Of a stretch of DNA of 64,000 bases, positions 50,990 to 61,793 are shown piece after piece. The DNA is from Batkoa obscura (lineage: Eukaryota; Entomophthoromycota; Entomophthoromycetes; Entomophthorales; Batkoaceae), in the NCBI GenBank assembly GCA_030770535.1, contig JASVEC010000016.1:124001-188000 (forward strand), given 5' to 3'. The position numbers and the translations under genes are program-made. Position 1 is the first letter of the stretch. Every line of letters begins with the position of its first letter. The notes under the pieces are model-generated. The model saw nothing but the letters and a program-made list of their open reading frames with translations, was not told the DNA's origin and searched no databases.

Positions 50990-51718
50990 TTATTTTTCAC
51001 TTTTATCATTTAAATGAAGTTGTTCCTTTAACATAAACAACCTATTAATTGCACTCATTTTTTCGTTTTTATCCTTTTGCTTCAAGTCTTGGTTGAACTC
51101 CATATGTTCATTAAAATTGATACTTTCTAATAACTTGATAATATCGTTTTCTTGATTTTCATTATCTAGCACAATATTATTAGAATCAATATTGGTATTA
51201 TAGCTATCTTTTATCATATCTTCCTCTTCAATACTCTCTTGTTTACTATTTAAAAAATCCACTACATCCATCCCATCATTTTCATCCAAATAAAACTGTT
51301 TATTTGTAAAAAATGAAGCTTCTTCTTTCATTAAATCATTCACGTTACCTTCGTTAACCTGATATTCCAAAATACTATCCCCCAACACTCCATTTTCTCC
51401 ATTAACACCAATCTCTTCTTTGGCCTCAAACCCACCCAATTCTTCGTACTGTTCCGCTACAGTTTTAGTGTCGGAATCGAAATTTAAACCTTTATTTACG
51501 ATTGGTTTATAACTGGAGCTTTCTTCCAAATGTTGTACAACATTGTGAATTCTTTTCGAACTACCGACTTCACGCGATATCTTTTCATTGCTTTCAGCCA
51601 CTAAATTCCATAGTAAATTGGCGGATTTTTTACTACTTTCTTCAAGATGCTCAAGTATACTCCTTTCTGGCTTATTTTGCTTACTTTCCTCTGGTTTACT
51701 TTCCTCGTTTTTCTTCAT
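50990..51718 (-). CDS. Acidic protein of unknown function
   Basis: Single exon of 242 codons counted from the Met at 51718 (MKKNEESKPEES). The frame is open further upstream, but that part reads like untranslated sequence. It is acidic with two related short helices: ILEHLEESSKKSANLLWNLV and NVVQHLEESSSYKP. The middle has YEELGGFEAKEEIG, and the C-terminus is a predicted helix (INRLFMLKEQLHL). No signal peptide or membrane segment in this frame. I recognise no family. The codon use and lack of introns are compatible with a real host gene. Confidence 0.55.
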   Translation of the reverse strand: MKKNEESKPEESKQNKPERSILEHLEESSKKSANLLWNLVAESNEKISREVGSSKRIHNVVQHLEESSSYKPIVNKGLNFDSDTKTVAEQYEELGGFEAKEEIGVNGENGVLGDSILEYQVNEGNVNDLMKEEASFFTNKQFYLDENDGMDVVDFLNSKQESIEEEDMIKDSYNTNIDSNNIVLDNENQENDIIKLLESINFNEHMEFNQDLKQKDKNEKMSAINRLFMLKEQLHLNDKSEK

Positions 51719-52110
51719 TCTTGATTGTATTAAGTAAAAATAAAAAATTGAAAAAATGTTAGGTTGTGAATGAATGACGTTTTCGACTTTTGTTAAATAC
51801 TTGTATTTTTCATGAGTATTGGTGATTATTTGCGATTTTATGAAGACTAAGATTAAAAATAACCATCTCATTTCAGCCCTTAAAGGGTTTCGGGTTCGAA
51901 TCCTAGCCTAGTTAATTTAAGACCTAAACTACCAAGCTATCGCTTTCCTGTAAAGATAAGTGTATATTGTACTATAAATGCTCCTGGTCTGATATTTCAT
52001 TTGCCTCTCCTCATATCTTCATAAAGATGATGAACATATGATGTGCTTTGGGCTTATAATAGATCTTTTAGTAAGACATCTGACTATTTGAATCAAACAT
52101 CAAAATTAAA
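51719..52110. other. Spacer with a tRNA-like T-arm
   Basis: Around 51886-51910 the sequence GGGTTTCGGGTTCGAATCC carries a perfect B-box/T-loop, but no A-box, anticodon arm or convincing acceptor stem is found upstream. It could be the remnant of a tRNA or tRNA-derived SINE. The rest up to the transposon is unremarkable. Confidence 0.35.
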
Positions 52111-52114
52111 AAAT

Positions 52115-52136
52115 GGGGCTGTCCTAATTGGTTTCA
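52115..52136. repeat. Left terminal inverted repeat
   Basis: Twenty-two bases starting GGGGCTGTCC. It pairs with 54549-54570 with four mismatches. The preceding AAAT is the target duplication. Confidence 0.85.
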
Positions 52137-52414
52137 GAATCTACTTAGAAATTAATCCAAATTTAAAATTCCAAGTTTGTGTTCAATATAACGGTTAAAT
52201 CTAAAAAGCCTAAAATTAAATGTCTCTATTTAAAACTTATTTTAATTGTTTCCTTTTCTTAAATAGCTAATTTTCCTAACTATATATTTTATGTTAGTTC
52301 TGTTAGATATTTAACAGATATATAATATATAACTATATGATTATATAATTATATAAATACATAATTATATAAATACAGTTATTTGACTTTATTTTTTGTT
52401 GAAATAAAAATAAA

Positions 52415-54118
52415 ATGCAAACTTTCATAACTAAACTTCGAAATGGAATTTTTGAAAACTTCAATACAATAGGGAGGAGTACACAATATAAACATTGTAA
52501 TTCATTTACATCAATTTTAAGAGCTACTTATAACAACCCAAGGTTCATGGAATTTTATAATAAAACAAAACAAAGAAAAGATATATTATCAAAGTTTACT
52601 ATCGATAATAATAAACTTAATCAAGTAATGTATAAAATTAGTGCTTTAAGGGAAACAGGAAACAAAAGTCAGCAAGTAGCGTTATTATCAACTATAGCTT
52701 CAGTATATTCTTTTGATGAATGTAAGAGTTTTGGGTTTAATATAAATAGAAATCAATATGATTATTCAAAAACAAGTAATAATAATAAAATATCAACATT
52801 AAAACCTATTATTAAAAATACAAAAAAAATTAAAGATGACCAAATTGAAACTATCATACAATATTTACTAAATGATTCAACTATTTCATCAAGATTTAAT
52901 AAAAAAAATAACGATAGTAAATATTCATCAGATAATATATATATATTAAATAAAAGTAGAAGAATGATATATAGTAAATATTTGAATGATCTAAGAGATA
53001 AAGCAGTAGCCAGGTCAACGTTCTTTAAATATATACCAACTAATTTCAAAAATCCAGCAAGAAAAACGGATCTATGTAATATATGTACCCAGTATACAGT
53101 TAGAAAAAAGTTATTTGAAAATAAAATAAATACAGCAAAAAACAAAGCAGAGATACAAGAAATTTTCAACGAAGAAGAAAAATTATACAAATTACATAAA
53201 TTCTGTGTTGATACTCAAAAAAACACATTTAATGAAACTATCAAAAAATTAAATAACAAAAGTTGTATAATAGTTTTAGATTTTAAACAAAATATGGAAA
53301 TAGGGACAAGACCAGATTCAATAAATTTAGATCATTATAATAAACAAGCTATATCAGTATTAGGCTTTGGTGTATTATATTTAAAAGATGATAAAACAAT
53401 AGGCAAAGTTTACTTTGATTATTTATCTGAAATATTGAATCATGATTCAGCATATGCAGGAGATTGTTTAATCGATTTAATCTCTACAGAGCTTCTATTT
53501 AAAAAGTTTACAAAAATTAATATATGGGCAGATACAGGAAATCATTTTAGATCCCAAGAGTTCTTACATTATATGTTTAAAGAAATTCATAAAATAAATA
53601 GTAGTTTGAATGTTAATCTTAATTTTTTTGCTGAGCATCATGGAAAAAGTATAGTTGATGGACATTTTGGAAACCTTTCAAAATGGAAAAGTAGTTTTGA
53701 AGCGTTAGGTAAAATAGAAGATATCGATCAATTAATTTCAAGATTTGAGGCTTTTATTTGCGAGCATAATAAAATTAATAACTCGACTGTTAATAATGGG
53801 AAAACAGATATAATTTTTAAAAAGTATAAAAGAAACAAAAATACAAAAAGAATAATAGAGATGCAGGGCATTAAGAAGTATTTACACTTTATTAAACATA
53901 ACAATAAACTACATTGTTATCCAGTATCTGATACATCAAAAAAAAGCGATATAGTCCCAATTAAAGTTATAGAGTCTATAGAAAACAGAAAAATTAAAAG
54001 ATCGATCCCAGCTTACCTTACGAAGATAACAGAGAATTTGAAAATTTCGATATTTACTAAGCAAGTAAGTAGTTTGTTGAATGATAGAAATAGATTGTTA
54101 AATGTTAGGATTACTTAA
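52415..54118 (+). CDS. Sola-like DDE transposase
   Basis: Single-exon 567-residue protein inside the transposon. The N-terminal 200 residues are helical and basic, probably DNA-binding. A recognisable block SRRMIYSKYLNDLRDKAVAR is followed by FFKYIPTNFKNPARKTDLC and a CxxC...H...C cluster (CNICTQYT, LHKFC; about 225-265) that probably binds zinc. The catalytic core candidates are D289 in IVLDFKQNM, D373 in IWADTGNHFRSQEFL, and the FFAEHHGKSIVDGHFG block (about 405-420), where E409 or D415 could be the third acid. This D / WADTGNHF / HGKS-DGHFG layout is that of Sola-type transposases in my memory of the family. Subfamily not assigned. The uninterrupted frame suggests it may be active. Confidence 0.7.
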   Translation: MQTFITKLRNGIFENFNTIGRSTQYKHCNSFTSILRATYNNPRFMEFYNKTKQRKDILSKFTIDNNKLNQVMYKISALRETGNKSQQVALLSTIASVYSFDECKSFGFNINRNQYDYSKTSNNNKISTLKPIIKNTKKIKDDQIETIIQYLLNDSTISSRFNKKNNDSKYSSDNIYILNKSRRMIYSKYLNDLRDKAVARSTFFKYIPTNFKNPARKTDLCNICTQYTVRKKLFENKINTAKNKAEIQEIFNEEEKLYKLHKFCVDTQKNTFNETIKKLNNKSCIIVLDFKQNMEIGTRPDSINLDHYNKQAISVLGFGVLYLKDDKTIGKVYFDYLSEILNHDSAYAGDCLIDLISTELLFKKFTKINIWADTGNHFRSQEFLHYMFKEIHKINSSLNVNLNFFAEHHGKSIVDGHFGNLSKWKSSFEALGKIEDIDQLISRFEAFICEHNKINNSTVNNGKTDIIFKKYKRNKNTKRIIEMQGIKKYLHFIKHNNKLHCYPVSDTSKKSDIVPIKVIESIENRKIKRSIPAYLTKITENLKISIFTKQVSSLLNDRNRLLNVRIT

Positions 54119-54548
54119 GTTATTAATAGCTAAGTTAATAAATAGTCAAAGAACAAGTAACTGTAATAATATGTAAAAACTATTATTACTTGTACTATAT
54201 AGGGATGGTTAATTATAGTTTTGGGGCTGACCACTCCCTCCCATGCAGCTATTTATTAACTTGGCAATATATTAATAATGTAATTATAACATTAAAGTAG
54301 TTTATTTATTTGATAATAAATCTACGATGTTGGTTATAAAGCAGTTGATAATAAATATTTCTCAATTAAGCTTTATAAGAACATGTATTTAAGATCTAGT
54401 AGAAATTCAACTAACTTACAGTATGAGCTATAATAGAATGATTTAGAACTGTGTTTGGGTACTTTTGTTTTAATAAAAGATGTGATTTTATAGAATTTTA
54501 AGCGAAGTTTTTAAAATACAAAATTTTTCAAAAATTGGATAAAATAAT

Positions 54549-54570
54549 GAAACTAATTCAGACAACCCCA
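54549..54570. repeat. Right terminal inverted repeat
   Basis: Ends ...GAAACTAATTCAGACAACCCC, followed by AAAT. Its inner neighbour ATTGGATAAAATAATGAAAC is what the short elements share at their 3' end (ATGGAAAAAATAATGAAGCC). Confidence 0.85.
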
Positions 54571-54706
54571 AATGATCAATATTCAATAACTTGATTTTTA
54601 AAATTTAAAGATTTTTTGCACAAATTTTCTAATTGGAAAAACATTTTAAAGTTGAAAAAAATCGAATTCCATCATCACCCTTTTTAATTTACAACAATAT
54701 AATAAG

Positions 54707-57215
54707 ATGTCAAGGCCAAATACGAAACCCGTTCCAAAAAAAATCAACCTTGATATTAAAGATACTATATTAAATATTAATATAAAAGAGTGTATTGAAG
54801 CTGATTTGATATCTTATAAAAAAAAGTATTATTCGGTTCAAAATAATGTACTAAACAGTCTTAGAAGTAATTTCCGTTTTCGTAATTATTAAAGTAAAAT
54901 ATTAACTATCACTCAAGCTTCTAAAAGTTTAGAAGGTAACCTGGAATTGAAGATGGCTCAGTTAATTATACCAGATTCCGAAAAGTAAATTAAGGTGTAC
55001 CTTGATAATACTTCTATACTAATGTCATAATTTTAGAAATAGAAAGAAGGCACAAGAAGTGGCTGAGGATTTAGCTTTATTGGGCAACAAACAACGATTA
55101 GTTACAAATGATTTAAAAACTTATCGCGATAGAAAAGAGCATTTGAAAAATTTAGACTCTATTTTTAAATATCTTAAAGAAAGTGAGTTTGATCCCAATT
55201 TAAAAAGAAGAGATTTAACGTCACCTCATAAAAAGCTGTTTGAGGAAATTTATAAACATTTATATCATAAATGTAATCCAGTTTACGAATTTGACAAAAA
55301 TGTTATTGATGGTGTTGTCCCTTCTTTAAATGTTCTTAAGTTTGTCTATTTTATTACTATTCAGATATTTTACTAAATATTCTTTTAGATGTCCATTTAC
55401 AAGCTTGTTAAAAAAATCCACATTTATATCACTTGGTTCACCATCCTCATGGACTCTTCTTTCAGCGATGTTAAATTGGCTAGTTAAAGTCATTCAGGTA
55501 CTTTAAACGATTTTTTTACTAAACAAAACTAACTTTAATTTAGACGGCTGATATAACTTGTGAAAACAGAAATAAAATTTCAACAGAGAATGATGGAGAA
55601 AAGAATTATCTTGAAATGTCTTCATCAATACTTTCTAAAGCTTATAGACAATGTTTAAAAGAGCGAAGCGGTGCAAATAGTGTAGAGAATATTAAAAATG
55701 GACTTAACGAGTATTTTGGTAAAGAGTTAGATTGAATTAAAATTTATTAATAACATATATATAGAAAATGATACTAAATGTTTGGAAAACGTAAAACAAG
55801 GTATAATATCTGAAAGAGAAAAAATTATTAAAAGAAGTCATGAAATTAACGAAAAAAGGGTAAAAGAATCTATTAATGCTTATCTAAATATTAATATATC
55901 TGAATAGGAAAAAATGGAATCAGAAGAAGAATATTATGAATATTTCAGAGATGCTCAAAAAATTACATCTGAATATGCCAAATTTACCGTGGGTAAGAAT
56001 ACTAGGCTATTAGAAAGACAGAAAAATGAGTTTATGGAAATTGAAAAAGCTGGTAGGTCCTAAGTTATTTTTGATAGGCTAAATGTAATTTTATGTGATA
56101 GAGACTACAATTAAAAAGATTGACACTGCTATAAAGAAAATTCGTAATAGATTAGAGGCACAAGTTTATAGGCCAGAAGAATGTAGTAAAATGGTAGAAA
56201 ATGAAAAAGAATTAAAAGAAGAAAAGCTCAAGCTGTTTGATCGTTCAGCAAAAGTTAATTCACAGCTAAAAGGGTTTAAAGAGAGAAGAGAATATGTTTT
56301 TAATGAGGTATAAAAAATCTTTATTTTATTCTTATTTTTTTTACTTTTTTTAAAGGCTCGGAAAGAAACAAAAAAATATAACCTGTCGCTTCATTCTTTA
56401 AGAGTTTTAGGTACTGCAAAAGCTCCAATAGACGAAGAGAAATACAAAGCTGACTTTGTTATAAGAGAAGTAGATTATAGTGATGACGAAAAGGAAGAAA
56501 AAGATAAAAAAATTAAGGAAATAAATAAACTTGAGTTTAACGATGACTTTAGAGTAATAATATCCAATTAAATGTATAGATAGAAATTAAACTTTTGTTT
56601 CTTATAGCAATATATAATTAATAGCTCTGAAACTTTAGTTCCTCAAATAGCCCTAACAGAAGAAAGGTTAGAAGCTGAAAGAATAAGATACAAAGAACTA
56701 GATCAAGAAGAATACAGAATGAGAGCATCTGTTAAGTTGCTAAAAGGGCGTATGGGTAGAGAAGAAGAACAGAATAAGATAGAAGAACATGTATGATCGT
56801 ATTTTGTTTTAGACGTTTTAATTGCTAAATTATTTTTAGTGCCAAGAAGATGATATAAATGACATTGAAAGGGAAATTAAACAAAATTTGGATTTTGATA
56901 AAAAGAATGAAGACTATGGAAAAGAGGATATTAATTTATTAAAAAGAAGGATTACAGAACTAAGTGAAGAGTAAGTATTATACTACGTCAACTATTTAAT
57001 CCAGATTAATTTCTATTAGGATTATAGAAGCTAAGCGTGATGGTAAAAAAAGGATAAAAAAAGAAAAAGAAAATCAAAGAATTATTTTAAATGAATTTAA
57101 TGAAACAAAACTAAAGGCAAGAGAGCTTGTACAAGATAAAAAAGAAGTCATGGAAAGCCTAGATAAAAGCATTGAAAAGTTCAATTATGAATTAGGTTTG
57201 AATGTAAATTCGTAA
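54707..57215 (+). CDS. NDC80: Outer kinetochore protein Ndc80
   Basis: About ten exons, roughly 630 residues. Exons begin 54707-54866, 54933-54984 and 55037 on. Calponin-homology microtubule-binding domain: TYRDRKEHLKNLDSIFKYLKESEFD, LTSPHKKLFEEIYKHLYHKCNPVYEF, then VVPSLNVLK, CPFTSLLKKSTFISLGSPSSW and LLSAMLNWLVKVIQ. Long coiled coil follows (EREKIIKRSHEINEKR, LERQKNEFMEIEKAG, IKKIDTAIKKIRNRLEAQVY, KLKGRMGREEEQNKIEEH, ending FNYELGLNVNS). The complex links kinetochores to spindle microtubules. Odd point: the first 100 residues before the CH domain look helical (KKYYSVQNNVLNSLRKGNLELK, DSEKNRKKAQEVAEDLALLG), whereas Ndc80 tails are usually disordered, basic and Ser/Pro-rich. Start chosen as the first ATG of the opening exon. 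Confidence 0.82.
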
Positions 57216-57394
57216 ATTTAGTAATCACAAATTAATTATTATATCCTCTAACTATTTCGCTAATTGAATCCTGAACTGATCTATTTAATTAATGCGTTTT
57301 TAATCCAATTATTTTAAGTAAATGTTTACAGTAAATTATATAAACAATTTCTTTAATACTTTTTATACTTTTATATTATACTTTACTTTCAAAC

Positions 57395-58101
57395 ATGAAA
57401 AACAATGATATTGATCCAACTTTTATGTTAAATACAGACAAACTCATATTCCCTAAAAATGGTTTAAATAGTAGTAATAAAAACGATATTGAAGAAACAA
57501 AGGAAGAAAATACTTTGGAATCAATCAAGATGCCACAAAATCACTATGATGAGGAAATGAATTATAGCTCAACAATATCAAATAGTAATATAAATCAACC
57601 TAGCATATTTGATGATGGGGATGATTTTGATGATAGTAATATTTTAGAGTTATTGAATCAGATTGAAAATGGTAAGCTAATAAAGAATAAAATTAAGGGC
57701 AATTTATTTAATTAAAAGAAGGAGTTAAAGTAAACAAAAAAGATAACAATAGTAGTAGTAATATTGAGAGTGCTTTAACTGCTGAGACATTTGATCAAGT
57801 TATTAATGGTATAATAAATTTCAAGGAGTAATTCGTTACTAATTTTATATAGAAACTTTAAACCAGACAAAAAGTTCATTTGATCAAATTCAGTCAATTC
57901 TAAAGTAAGTTTTTACATATTGAAATAAAAATACTGAAATTAATTAGTGAAATGGATGAAAATCGAAATCAAACATTAAAAATGGTATCTACTATATTAT
58001 CAAAAGCACAAAAGGAGAGAGATGAAGCTATACAAGTTTATGAGAATATTAAATCTAAATATTTCAATTTTAAAGATGGGATAAAGTCTAAGCCTAATTA
58101 A
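57395..58101 (+). CDS. Small acidic coiled-coil protein, unknown
   Basis: Four exons in one frame, about 180 residues: MKNNDIDPTFMLNTDKLIF... to LLNQIEN (intron near 57672), EGVKVNKKDNNSSSNIESALTAETFDQ, ETLNQTKSSFDQIQSIL, and EMDENRNQTLKMVSTILSKAQKERDEAIQVYENIKSKYF ending KSKPN. The first half is acidic and disordered, the second half is a coiled coil. It lies 180 bp after NDC80 on the same strand. No family recognised. A kinetochore or spindle role is a guess from shape and location only. Confidence 0.6.
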
Positions 58102-58377
58102 ACTATCACTACCTATACTTGTTTATTGAAATAAAATTTATCAGCATACATAACTACTTTGAACTTTTTAGCAACTATCAAATATATTATATAAATTACT
58201 ATAGTTTATGATTTATCTAGTTATTATACCATTAGATTTATATTGCTAATTTACCTTTCTAAATTTAAATTTAAATTTTATAATTCAGATTATAATAACT
58301 AATTCATATATTAATCTATATTAAATATAAACTTTATTTATAACCTGCTTCACTCTATAAGTCCTCTACGTTAACAT

Positions 58378-58599
58378 TTATTCATCTCCAGAGTACATAT
58401 TGTTTTCATAATTATGAATTAAACCAGGAGCTGAGTTTAAGTCAGTAGCTAAAACGGTAAGTTGATGAACAATATTGTTGGGCACCAAATGAATAGCTGT
58501 TGTTTGAGAAAGAAACTTGTTTAATATTTTTCCTGCTTTTAATTTATCGACCGTTTCACTTTGTACTATTTCAATCCTTAACGGTTTTGGGTTACTCAT
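58378..58599 (-). CDS. Small conserved-looking protein, unknown
   Basis: Single exon of 73 codons, MSNPKPLRIEIVQSETVDKLKAG... ending ENNMYSGDE. Balanced composition with alternating amphipathic segments (LKAGKILNKFLSQT, NNIVHQLTVLATDLN), unlike the chance frames around it. Starts shortly upstream of T-rich DNA. No family assigned and no introns seen. Confidence 0.5.
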   Translation of the reverse strand: MSNPKPLRIEIVQSETVDKLKAGKILNKFLSQTTAIHLVPNNIVHQLTVLATDLNSAPGLIHNYENNMYSGDE

Positions 58600-59485
58600 G
58601 ATTGATTTTATTTAGAATGCTAAAGTGCTCTTTAAAAGATTAAATTGGGTCTGCTTCAAAAAATTAATTTTTCGCTACTAGGTTGAGCCAATAAAAGAAA
58701 GAGAAATTGGGATTATCAAAAAGAGAGAAAGGCTAAAAAATATTGATTAGCCCAATTAGTTGATTCTAGATTAAAAATAGACTAAGATGTAAATACTCGA
58801 GAAAAATTAATAGTTATATTTTTTTACAATAGATTCATCTATAAGTAATTTATAAAGTAATTTGGCTTTTTTGGTTTGTATAAAAATAGGTCATAGGCTA
58901 CAACAGTAGTTTTATTTTAACTTTTTTAAATTTTACTTTAACTATGAATAAAACTAGTTCTATTCCATAGTTTCTAATGAGTTGTTGGCTACTTTCTATC
59001 AATTCAAAACAGCTATTCAAAAGACTAAAAACTAATGTTATAGTAGTGAGCATTATTTAATTGTAATTTATTTCTTTTCTAGCTAGATTCAACTTTAAAA
59101 TTCATTTTATGGTTACAGTTAACTACCTTTACAGTTTACGCTACAAAAAAAAGTCAGATTGCTTATAAATTACCTTATATCATTATTTATCAAGTTAAGC
59201 TGCTTAAAAGATCAGCAAAGAAGCACTTAATAAGAAACCTTCCTACGTACTGAACCATTTTTTATAGCGATTTGATATCGTATGATAAACATTTTATTTC
59301 TAACAACACTTCAATGAATATTAGCTAATTTTGTATATATTTTTATAAAACCTAATTATATTTTAATTTATTATATCTAGAAATTTATGTAAACAAATGA
59401 AAAATTAGAGAATATTATTTTTTGATAATGATCAATTAGATATAAACCAGTTAGAATTCTAATTGTACTATGGATAAAAAGATGA
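58600..59485. other. Intergenic, 0.9 kb
   Basis: No gene-like frame or repeat element seen between the 73-residue gene and the secreted-family relic. Confidence 0.5.
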
Positions 59486-60353
59486 TTAACTGATAAGACC
59501 GACCATCAAAAAAGAATCATCTCTATTTAAAACTTGGGAATCATAAAATATATGCAATCTATCAATTCTTTTATAAGTCGATTTCTCTATTCCCGATTCC
59601 ACTACCCAAGTAAAGATATGAGCAATCTGGAAATCTGATGCATCAGCATATAGCTAAGTTGTTGGTGTATTACTTATATTTATAATGTACTCAATAAATA
59701 CCTATCTTTCTTTTCAAGCATTTTTCCTATATACCAACGCAACCCTGTAAATTAGTACCTACACAGCTAGTTGTTATAGAAAAATCAGATAATAACTTAT
59801 TTATTATTCTTGCAGGAAAATCAGTATCCAAAGTATCCAATACATTTTTCTACATATTTCTAACTTCAGTAGTACCTCCAAATATCTTGAACTCATATTC
59901 TATGTGGTGTTTACAAAAGGCTTTTTCAGCATCAAGACTATAAATCATATTTACTACATTTTTTATCTAAAATTTTTAGTTTACTTATACACTTTGGTAA
60001 TTCAACATTGAATATAGATTGGTCTGAAGGATATCAGTAACTATGTATTGTACTATAGTCTGTTAATTCGGAAAACACCCAATTAGGATCGAAACTATAC
60101 ATTGGAAAGTATTAATAGGTAACTGTATACTTGTAAAATCAGTTTTATAGATGTTACAAGTTCCTAAATAAAAATGGTTTAATACTATATCGCGATATGG
60201 ATAGACATCATCACCTATGGTACATTTGCTTTTTTCAGTACTATATAAAAATTGATAATTGGCAAAATTTACAAATTCTGAGGGTACACTACGTATTCTC
60301 TGCCCATAAATATTATGGAGCAAGATAATTAAGATAAGTACAAAGCTAAACAT
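59486..60353 (-). pseudogene. Secreted-family relic (paralogue A)
   Basis: Decayed paralogue of the gene at 60912-61793. It keeps a signal peptide (MFSFVLILIILLHNIYGQ), RSVPSEFVNFANYQFLYSTEKSKC, the segment around FTSIQLPINTF, and a C-terminal STYKRIDRLHIF and VGLIS end, in the same order as the intact copy, but the frame is interrupted several times. Similarity is spread over the full length, so it was once a complete gene. Confidence 0.75.
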
Positions 60354-60911
60354 GTCGTAAGTATTAATTTTTAATTTTATTTTTCGTTTTCTTGAGCCCC
60401 TAGGTCTATATTCATATTATGAAAAGAACGGTTTCCCTTGATTTAGCGTTAATAAAGCTGCTGCTTATGATAGTGTTTTATTAGGTTATCCTAAAAGTTT
60501 TTTTACTGCTTTAAGGTAAAAACTAACAGCAAAAATATAATTGCAGTAACAAGGCATTTTCGCTTGAAAATAACTCTTAGATTTATCAAAAAATCAACTT
60601 AGTAACCAAAATATGGGGATGTATTTTTGTTTTTAAGAATTTCATTAATAAATTTTGCGCTCAAATAACGCTTAAAAAATAGAAAAAATAATGAAGTCAA
60701 AAAAACACTCCTATATCTTAAACACTTTCATTTAGTAATCACCACATCAAATATAATCTTTTTCAAATTAATAAACTGCAATGCTTGTTACGGTTTTTAT
60801 CTATTAGAATATATAAAAGTCTAAAATAATAAAAGTAATGATAGAATGCATTTTATTTGCTATAATAAGTCGAAGGTTAGTTAAACTCCTCGTTTACCAT
60901 AAATATATAAG
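60354..60911. other. Spacer between secreted-family copies
   Basis: 560 bp holding MITE copy 8 (60615-60712) and no gene-like frame. Confidence 0.5.
60615..60712 (+). mobile_element. Short GGGG-ended MITE, copy 8
   Basis: Forward copy, GGGGATGTATTTTTGTTTTT...AAACACTCCT, with ATAT on both sides. It lies between two paralogous secreted-protein genes. Confidence 0.85.
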
Positions 60912-61793
60912 CTAACCAATAAGTCCAATAGTCGAGAAAGACTCATTTTGATTTACAGCTTGGGGATTGTGGGAAATGTGAAATCTATCAATACCTTTAT
61001 AAGTAGATTTCTCTATACCCAACCCCGTTATACGCGCCCAAATATGAGCCAAATGTACGTCCAATCCATCAGCATACAGCCAGGTTGTTGGTATATTATT
61101 TGGATTCACTTTGTATCCTAATGTATTCAATAAGCAATTATCTTTCTTTTCAAGCAATTTTTCCCACATATCAACACACCCTTGTAAATTAGTACCTACG
61201 CAACTGGCTGTTATAACCAGATCAGACATTAAGCCATTAGTTGGTCTTTTGGGGAAATCAATATTTAAAATATCCAATATCTTTTTCTTTGTATTCTTGA
61301 TTTCAGTAGTATTTCCGAATACTTTGAGCTCAAATTCAAGATGACGTTTACAAAAGGCGCTTTTAGCATCAAGACCATACATCGTACTTACTGCATTTTT
61401 TTTATCTAAAGTCTTTAATTTATTAATGCATTTTGGTAATTCAATGTCAAGTATTTGTTGATCTATAGGATAGAAAAAGCTGGATACTGAGTTGTAGCCT
61501 GGTAGAGTTGCATATACCCAATTTGGATCGAGACTACACATTGGAAAAGTATTAGCGGGTAACTGTATTCGTGTAAAATTAGCTTTATAGTCATTGCAAG
61601 ATCCCAAATATGGCTTATTTAGCAGTAGACCACGCTTAGGGTTGGTATTGTCAGTTATAATGCATTTGCCTTTTTCAGTGCTGTATAGAGATCTATAGCT
61701 AACAAAATTAGTATATTCTGGGGGTACACCAGGAGTCTCCTGGCCACAGATATTATGGAACAATACAATCGATACAAGTAAAAACTTGTACAT
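60912..61793 (-). CDS. Secreted protein of unknown family (paralogue B)
   Basis: Single exon, 293 residues, intact. A signal peptide (MYKFLLVSIVLFHNICGQ) is followed by a Cys-containing ectodomain with no transmembrane segment. Blocks shared with the relic at 59486: EYTNFVSYRSLYSTEKGKC, FTRIQLPANTFPMCSLDPNW, DAKSAFCKRHLEFELKVFG, VGTNLQGCVDMWEKLLEKKDNC, TTWLYADGLDVHLAHIWA, and STYKGIDRFHISHNP with a SFSTIGLIG terminus. Around eight Cys suggest disulphides, and N-glycosylation sites (NFT, NTT) are present. I recognise no enzyme motif. Secreted, tandemly duplicated, rapidly diverging proteins are often surface or effector proteins, but the role is unknown. Confidence 0.75.
   Translation of the reverse strand: MYKFLLVSIVLFHNICGQETPGVPPEYTNFVSYRSLYSTEKGKCIITDNTNPKRGLLLNKPYLGSCNDYKANFTRIQLPANTFPMCSLDPNWVYATLPGYNSVSSFFYPIDQQILDIELPKCINKLKTLDKKNAVSTMYGLDAKSAFCKRHLEFELKVFGNTTEIKNTKKKILDILNIDFPKRPTNGLMSDLVITASCVGTNLQGCVDMWEKLLEKKDNCLLNTLGYKVNPNNIPTTWLYADGLDVHLAHIWARITGLGIEKSTYKGIDRFHISHNPQAVNQNESFSTIGLIG

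Larger units (their letters stand above)
52115..54570 (+). mobile_element. Intact Sola-like DNA transposon, 2456 bp
   Basis: Left end GGGGCTGTCCTAATTGGTTT (52115 on) and right end, read on the minus strand, GGGGTTGTCTGAATTAGTTT match at 18 of 22 positions. The element is flanked by AAAT at 52111-52114 and 54571-54574, a 4-bp target duplication. One long transposase frame (52415-54118) occupies the middle, with about 300 bp of 5' and 450 bp of 3' non-coding sequence. A 4-bp duplication and the transposase sequence fit the Sola superfamily. The left end is also present as a decayed copy at 24781, and both ends are reproduced in the ten short elements listed here. The intact frame plus target duplication indicate a recent insertion. 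Confidence 0.85.

Noticed and set aside
51845-51920. Possible tRNA gene around the perfect B-box GGTTCGAATCC.
   Set aside because: No A-box, no D or anticodon arm, and the acceptor stem pairs only partly. At best it is a tRNA or SINE remnant.
52762-53190. 142-codon minus-strand frame inside the transposase.
   Set aside because: Hydrophobic shadow of the Lys/Asn-rich coding strand, with no independent support.
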